Assembly (NCBI RefSeq): GCF_030908625.1
Contig: NZ_CP133133.1
Span: 2,542,001-2,606,000 of the forward strand
Reading direction: 5' to 3'
DNA length: 64,000 bases
DNA from: Paludicola sp. MB14-C6
GTDB lineage: Bacteria > Bacillota > Clostridia > Oscillospirales > Ruminococcaceae
Shown: positions 60,853-64,000 of the stretch, one piece after another
Position numbering within the stretch: position 1 is the stretch's first letter
How the letters are laid out: every line of letters begins with the position of its first letter
Position numbers and translations under genes: made by a program
The notes under the pieces: model-generated
The model's database searches: none
Seen by the model: the letters and a program-made list of their open reading frames with translations, nothing else
What the model was told of the DNA's origin: nothing

Positions 60853-60872
60853 GAAACGGTCTTGACCATTTC
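60853..60872 (-). promoter_or_regulatory. Palindrome upstream of array member 1
   Basis: GAAACGGTCTTGACCATTTC, the most symmetric copy: GAAACGGTC and GACCATTTC around TT. Confidence 0.5.
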
Positions 60873-60970
60873 ACAGAGAGACTATAAGTGACTCCCTACG
60901 GCTATTATATCCTTACAATATCATATACGAAATAAAAATGCAAATGGTTTACATAAATTCCAAAATAAAA

Positions 60971-60996
60971 CGAGCGAATGATTTTTCATTCGCTCG
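60971..60996 (-). terminator. Terminator of the sigma/DUF4179 operon
   Basis: CGAGCGAATGA stem with TTTT loop. Read on the minus strand it ends in TTTTATTTT. The same stem terminates the gene at 63121. Confidence 0.85.
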
Positions 60997-61002
60997 TCGC
61001 AA

Positions 61003-62511
61003 TTATTGCTTTAATGGAATTTCTTTACCCCACATTTTAATTCCAACAACATCATTAAGGTCAATTTCTTTATTAAATTTGAAAGTTAATCCATCTTTGT
61101 CAAACCAACCATCAAGTTTATAACTGTATGAAATTTCTGATCCATCTTTCATAAGAAGACGGAAGTTATAAAAATCCCCATTTTTATCAACATTGTAGTT
61201 ACATGAGCCTGTAATAGTCATGGTAAGAGGAGTAACAGTAATAGTGTCTATATAGTTTTCTTTTATTGTTTGGTCAATTTTGAAAACTCTTTCTTTTGCT
61301 TTTTCTTTTGCGATAAATGGAACTCTCCAACTACCTGCTTGTAATAAAGGTGAAGTATTCTTCAAACCAGTTACAAGAATCAAGTCTGATAAATCTTTTG
61401 GGGTAACGTCACTTTCATTATATTGCCAACCACTCAAAGCAATAACAATTCTATCACCATCAAATGCAATTTTAGATTTAAAATTAGAAATATCAAATGG
61501 TTTAGCGTTATTAGCGTTTTTGTCCGGATCACCCCAAGCAGTGCCATATCCGTTCCAATGGTTTCCTGTAGTTTTGCTTTGAAACGCAAGCTTTCTAAAT
61601 GCGATTCTTTCTGCTTCTGAGCTTGGCGTAATACTCAAGTAAAAATACTCACCACTTGAAATTTCGCCACTCTTTTTAAAACCATAATTATCAATATACG
61701 CCTTTGGATACTTACTAGAGAATGGTATCTTATATTTACCTGCTGGTAATGTGTAGCTATCTGTACTCGTTCCATCTGCGTATTCAATATACTTACCAGT
61801 TACAATAAAATCTGTACAAGGTGGGCCTTGCTTGGTAATATCGGCTAAGCTATTCAGCGTAAAGCCAATATCTTCGTTCACGCTAACGTCGTCAATTAAA
61901 TCCTTTAATACCAACGTTGCTTCTTTTCCAATTAGTTCAGTAAGATCAAGTTTTGTGTTTAAATCATCACTTTGATTAGCTATACCTATGATTTCAGCTT
62001 CAAATGTTGCTTTGTTCGGGATAGTAGCAGTATCCTTACGTTGTAAGAATACATTGTATTTTTTGCCGTCACATTCGATATAGGATTGTTTAAATCCTTG
62101 TCTGAATAGATTTGATTTTTCTGTATCGGTACTTTTTTGTAAAGGGGTTTTATCAATTGTTTCAAAGTCAAAGCTTACATACATAGCATCTTTTGATATT
62201 ACTACATTGTTGACTGTAATACAAACATTTCCTTTGGTGATTTTTTGTTTTTGAAAGTCATTCGCATTTGTTGAAATGTGTGAGTCATACGGCGTTTTAT
62301 CAAATTGATATTTAATATAATAACCTACTCCTGCAAATACGGTTGTACAAGATAATATTACGAAAGCTAAAACCGCAACTAATACTCTTGCGCTTCGTTT
62401 TGCCTGCATTGACTTAGGATTACTCATGCGACGAGCTGTTCTTCTGACTAGATTATCAGACACAGGAAATACGGTTGCGTCTTTTTTATATTGCTCACGA
62501 AAATTATTCAT
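61003..62511 (-). CDS. DUF4179-type membrane protein, putative anti-sigma factor
   Basis: A 502-residue protein with a short cytoplasmic N terminus (about 1-42), one membrane segment (about 43-66, V-L-V-A-V-L-A-F-V-I-L) and a large outer domain. It overlaps the ECF sigma gene by 8 bp, the standard arrangement of a sigma factor and its membrane regulator. The DUF4179 region follows the membrane segment (V-C-I-T-V-N-N-V-V-I-S-K-D). The N terminus is too short for a typical zinc-binding anti-sigma domain, so the inhibition mechanism is uncertain. It presumably senses an envelope signal and controls the sigma factor. Confidence 0.82.
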   Translation of the reverse strand: MNNFREQYKKDATVFPVSDNLVRRTARRMSNPKSMQAKRSARVLVAVLAFVILSCTTVFAGVGYYIKYQFDKTPYDSHISTNANDFQKQKITKGNVCITVNNVVISKDAMYVSFDFETIDKTPLQKSTDTEKSNLFRQGFKQSYIECDGKKYNVFLQRKDTATIPNKATFEAEIIGIANQSDDLNTKLDLTELIGKEATLVLKDLIDDVSVNEDIGFTLNSLADITKQGPPCTDFIVTGKYIEYADGTSTDSYTLPAGKYKIPFSSKYPKAYIDNYGFKKSGEISSGEYFYLSITPSSEAERIAFRKLAFQSKTTGNHWNGYGTAWGDPDKNANNAKPFDISNFKSKIAFDGDRIVIALSGWQYNESDVTPKDLSDLILVTGLKNTSPLLQAGSWRVPFIAKEKAKERVFKIDQTIKENYIDTITVTPLTMTITGSCNYNVDKNGDFYNFRLLMKDGSEISYSYKLDGWFDKDGLTFKFNKEIDLNDVVGIKMWGKEIPLKQ

Positions 62512-62980
62512 AAATAAAATCCTTTCCTAATTTTTGTTTTAATATGTTTCGGCCTCTGCTTAATTGCGATGCGATTGTTTCCTTTTTTAAGCCAGTAGAC
62601 TTAGCAATATCAGAAATTGACATGTCTTCATAATAGAATAAGTGTATTACAACTCGATATTTTTTTGGTAATTCCATCACTTTGGTGTACAAATTATTTT
62701 CATTAATGTAATCTTCAGTTTGCAAATTTTCATCAAGTGATGTGGTTCGACGAAACCATGCTGAACTCCATAAGCTTCGGCAACAATTTAAAGTTGTTTT
62801 GATTAACCAAGCCTTAATATGGTTGTTATTTTCGAATTTCGTATCTGTTTTCATTAACCGTATAAATACATCCTGAAAGATATCTTCTGCATTTGCTTGA
62901 TTTTTTGTTTGTGATAGCGCTAGTTTATATACCATATCAGAATGTGCTTTTAGCACGAATTCAACATCATTATTATCCAA
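62504..62980 (-). CDS. ECF-type RNA polymerase sigma factor
   Basis: A 158-residue sigma-70 family ECF factor. Region 2 has V-Y-K-L-A-L-S-Q-T-K-N-Q-A-N-A-E-D-I-F-Q-D-V-F-I-R-L. Region 4 (about 100-150) has L-P-K-K-Y-R-V-V-I-H-L-F-Y-Y-E-D and the helix-turn-helix I-A-K-S-T-G-L-K-K-E-T-I-A-S-Q-L-S-R-G. A TTG start at 62980 is chosen: AAAGGGGG lies 7 nt upstream and the protein then begins M-D-N-N-D-V-E-F. It probably directs its own operon and possibly the adjacent lipoprotein array. Confidence 0.92.
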   Translation of the reverse strand: MDNNDVEFVLKAHSDMVYKLALSQTKNQANAEDIFQDVFIRLMKTDTKFENNNHIKAWLIKTTLNCCRSLWSSAWFRRTTSLDENLQTEDYINENNLYTKVMELPKKYRVVIHLFYYEDMSISDIAKSTGLKKETIASQLSRGRNILKQKLGKDFIYE

Positions 62981-63075
62981 ATGAACACCCCCTTTACTTA
63001 TAATACCATATATATCTAAAAAACATTGCAAAATAAGTTAATAATCCCGATAATTTTAATATAGATATACAAAAA

Positions 63076-63101
63076 CGAGCGAATGAATAATCATTCGCTC
63101 G
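63076..63101 (-). terminator. Terminator of the ferredoxin oxidoreductase operon
   Basis: CGAGCGAATGA stem with ATAA loop, minus-strand T-run TTTTTG. Stem identical to the one at 60971-60996. Confidence 0.85.
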
Positions 63102-63120
63102 TCGCAATTTAGTTTGTATA

Positions 63121-63651
63121 TTAGTAGTCAAAACCTAATTTTAATGCTTTTAGGTTTGGTTCTAATAGATGTTTTTTCTTTGCAGGTACACATTTATCAA
63201 CTGCTTGACTTAATACTTCGAAAGTAGTAAATCCGGTTGCTTTTAAAACTTGACCTAAGATAATGATGTTTGAAAGGCCATGAAGTCCATTATCGTTTGC
63301 AAGCTGTGTTGCAGGGATTTTATAAACGTCAATGTCGTTTCTAGTGCATTCTACATCAATTAAAGTAGAATCTAAAATTACTTTGCCGTTTGGAACAACT
63401 TCATTGATAAATTTATCATAAGAAGGTCTGTTCATAACAATTAAAGTTTCAGGAGTTAGTACAATAGGGCAACCGATAGGTCGTTCATCAATGCAAACAG
63501 AACAGTTTGCAGTACCGCCACGCATTTCAGGACCGTAAGAAGGTAACCAAGAAACTTGTTTTTCTTCAATCATACCTGTGTAAGCTACAATTTTACCGGC
63601 AAACAAAACGCCTTGACCGCCGAAACCGGCAATAAGCATATTAACTGACAT
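63121..63651 (-). CDS. 2-oxoacid:ferredoxin oxidoreductase, gamma subunit
   Basis: A 176-residue gamma subunit (KorC/VorC/PorC family). Hallmarks: G-F-G-G-Q-G-V-L-F-A-G near the start, Y-G-P-E-M-R-G-G-T-A-N-C-S-V, and N-R-P-S. With alpha and beta subunits it decarboxylates a 2-oxoacid (2-oxoglutarate, branched-chain oxoacids or similar) and transfers electrons to ferredoxin while forming acyl-CoA. It is the last gene of the operon, directly abutting the beta subunit gene. Confidence 0.93.
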   Translation of the reverse strand: MSVNMLIAGFGGQGVLFAGKIVAYTGMIEEKQVSWLPSYGPEMRGGTANCSVCIDERPIGCPIVLTPETLIVMNRPSYDKFINEVVPNGKVILDSTLIDVECTRNDIDVYKIPATQLANDNGLHGLSNIIILGQVLKATGFTTFEVLSQAVDKCVPAKKKHLLEPNLKALKLGFDY

Positions 63652-64000
63652 TTAGAATACCCCCTTTTCGGTGTTGTCTTTATATACGCCTAGAGGATAA
63701 TGAGGTATCATATTCTCACGAAGCCATTTTAGAGCCTCAACAGGTTCTAAGCCCCAGTTAGTTGGACAAGTGGAAAGTACTTCTATAATAGAGAACCCTT
63801 TTTTGTTGATTTGTGCTTCAAATGCTTTTTTAATTGCCTTTTTAGCATTTCTAACGTTAGGAACATTGTCAACGGTTACACGTTCAGCGTATGCAACACC
63901 TTCTAATGTAGAAAGCATTTCAGACATACGAATAGGGAAACCAGCACGAGTAACATCACGTCCGTATGGGGTGGTTTGAGTTACTTGGTTTGCTAGGGTA
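63652..64000 (-). CDS. 2-oxoacid:ferredoxin oxidoreductase, beta subunit, C-terminal part
   Basis: The minus-strand frame is open to the right edge, so about 115 C-terminal residues are seen and the start lies outside. It contains T-T-P-Y-G-R-D-V and P-I-R-M-S-E-M-L, then G-F-S-I-I-E-V-L-S-T-C-P-T-N-W-G, the conserved end of the thiamine-diphosphate-binding beta subunit of KorB/VorB type. A Met at 63927 is internal, not the start. The stop is immediately before the gamma-subunit start. Confidence 0.93.
   Translation of the reverse strand, partial: TLANQVTQTTPYGRDVTRAGFPIRMSEMLSTLEGVAYAERVTVDNVPNVRNAKKAIKKAFEAQINKKGFSIIEVLSTCPTNWGLEPVEALKWLRENMIPHYPLGVYKDNTEKGVF

Overview
The window looks like a chromosomal segment of a low-GC (about one third G+C by eye), strictly anaerobic Bacillota, most likely a carbohydrate-fermenting Clostridia of gut type. 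The signs are near-consensus TTGACA/TATAAT promoters, Gram-positive lipoboxes, a CIRCE element, YesM/YesN-type sugar regulators, a glycyl radical enzyme with its activase, a reverse rubrerythrin and a ferredoxin-linked 2-oxoacid oxidoreductase. No rRNA, tRNA, CRISPR array, transposase or phage genes were seen. TTG starts and strong AGGAGG-type ribosome sites are common.

Layout. 1-4655: the end of a DedA gene, an OmpR-type two-component pair and a split ThrE-type exporter. 5428-6918: copy 1 of a highly biased solute-binding lipoprotein (DUF3502-like). 7030-8552: a CNNM/CorC-type transporter behind a leader peptide and terminator. 9078-21667: a sugar locus on one strand: ABC binding protein, two permeases, GH29 alpha-fucosidase, YesN regulator, GH65 phosphorylase, HAD phosphatase, a second binding protein without a lipobox, and a YesM kinase. 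21701-24143: a UroD-like methyltransferase, a 103-bp remnant of a duplicated CorC gene, and an M28 peptidase. 24189-29347: an AraC regulator divergent from a glycyl radical locus whose enzyme gene carries an in-frame TGA. 29634-34874: three tandem binding-protein copies (2, 3 and 4).

34931-42018 (minus strand) is a compact six-gene Ser/Thr phosphorylation operon: FHA protein, PP2C, secreted trypsin-like protease with a cytoplasmic FHA tail, second PP2C, and two membrane kinases with different outer domains (DnaJ-type CxxCxGxG fingers; Ig-like plus MORN). This is the best candidate for an undescribed system. I infer that the kinases sense something outside, the phosphatases reset the signal, and the FHA-tethered protease is an output across the membrane.

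42301-64000 is mostly housekeeping and stress genes: GH18, HtpG under CIRCE, CPBP protease, UvrC, HD phosphohydrolase, radical SAM, rubrerythrin, OFA transporter, thymidine kinase, lipase, an XRE/membrane-protein pair and GNAT. After these come four tandem lipoprotein paralogues, an ECF sigma/DUF4179 pair and the end of a ferredoxin oxidoreductase operon. Two families of small intergenic repeats, one MITE-like, are scattered between 43 and 57 kb.

Recurrent themes are amplification of surface lipoproteins (four binding proteins, four small lipoproteins), leaders with structured RNA (SBP copies, CorC, OFA), and duplicated terminators.
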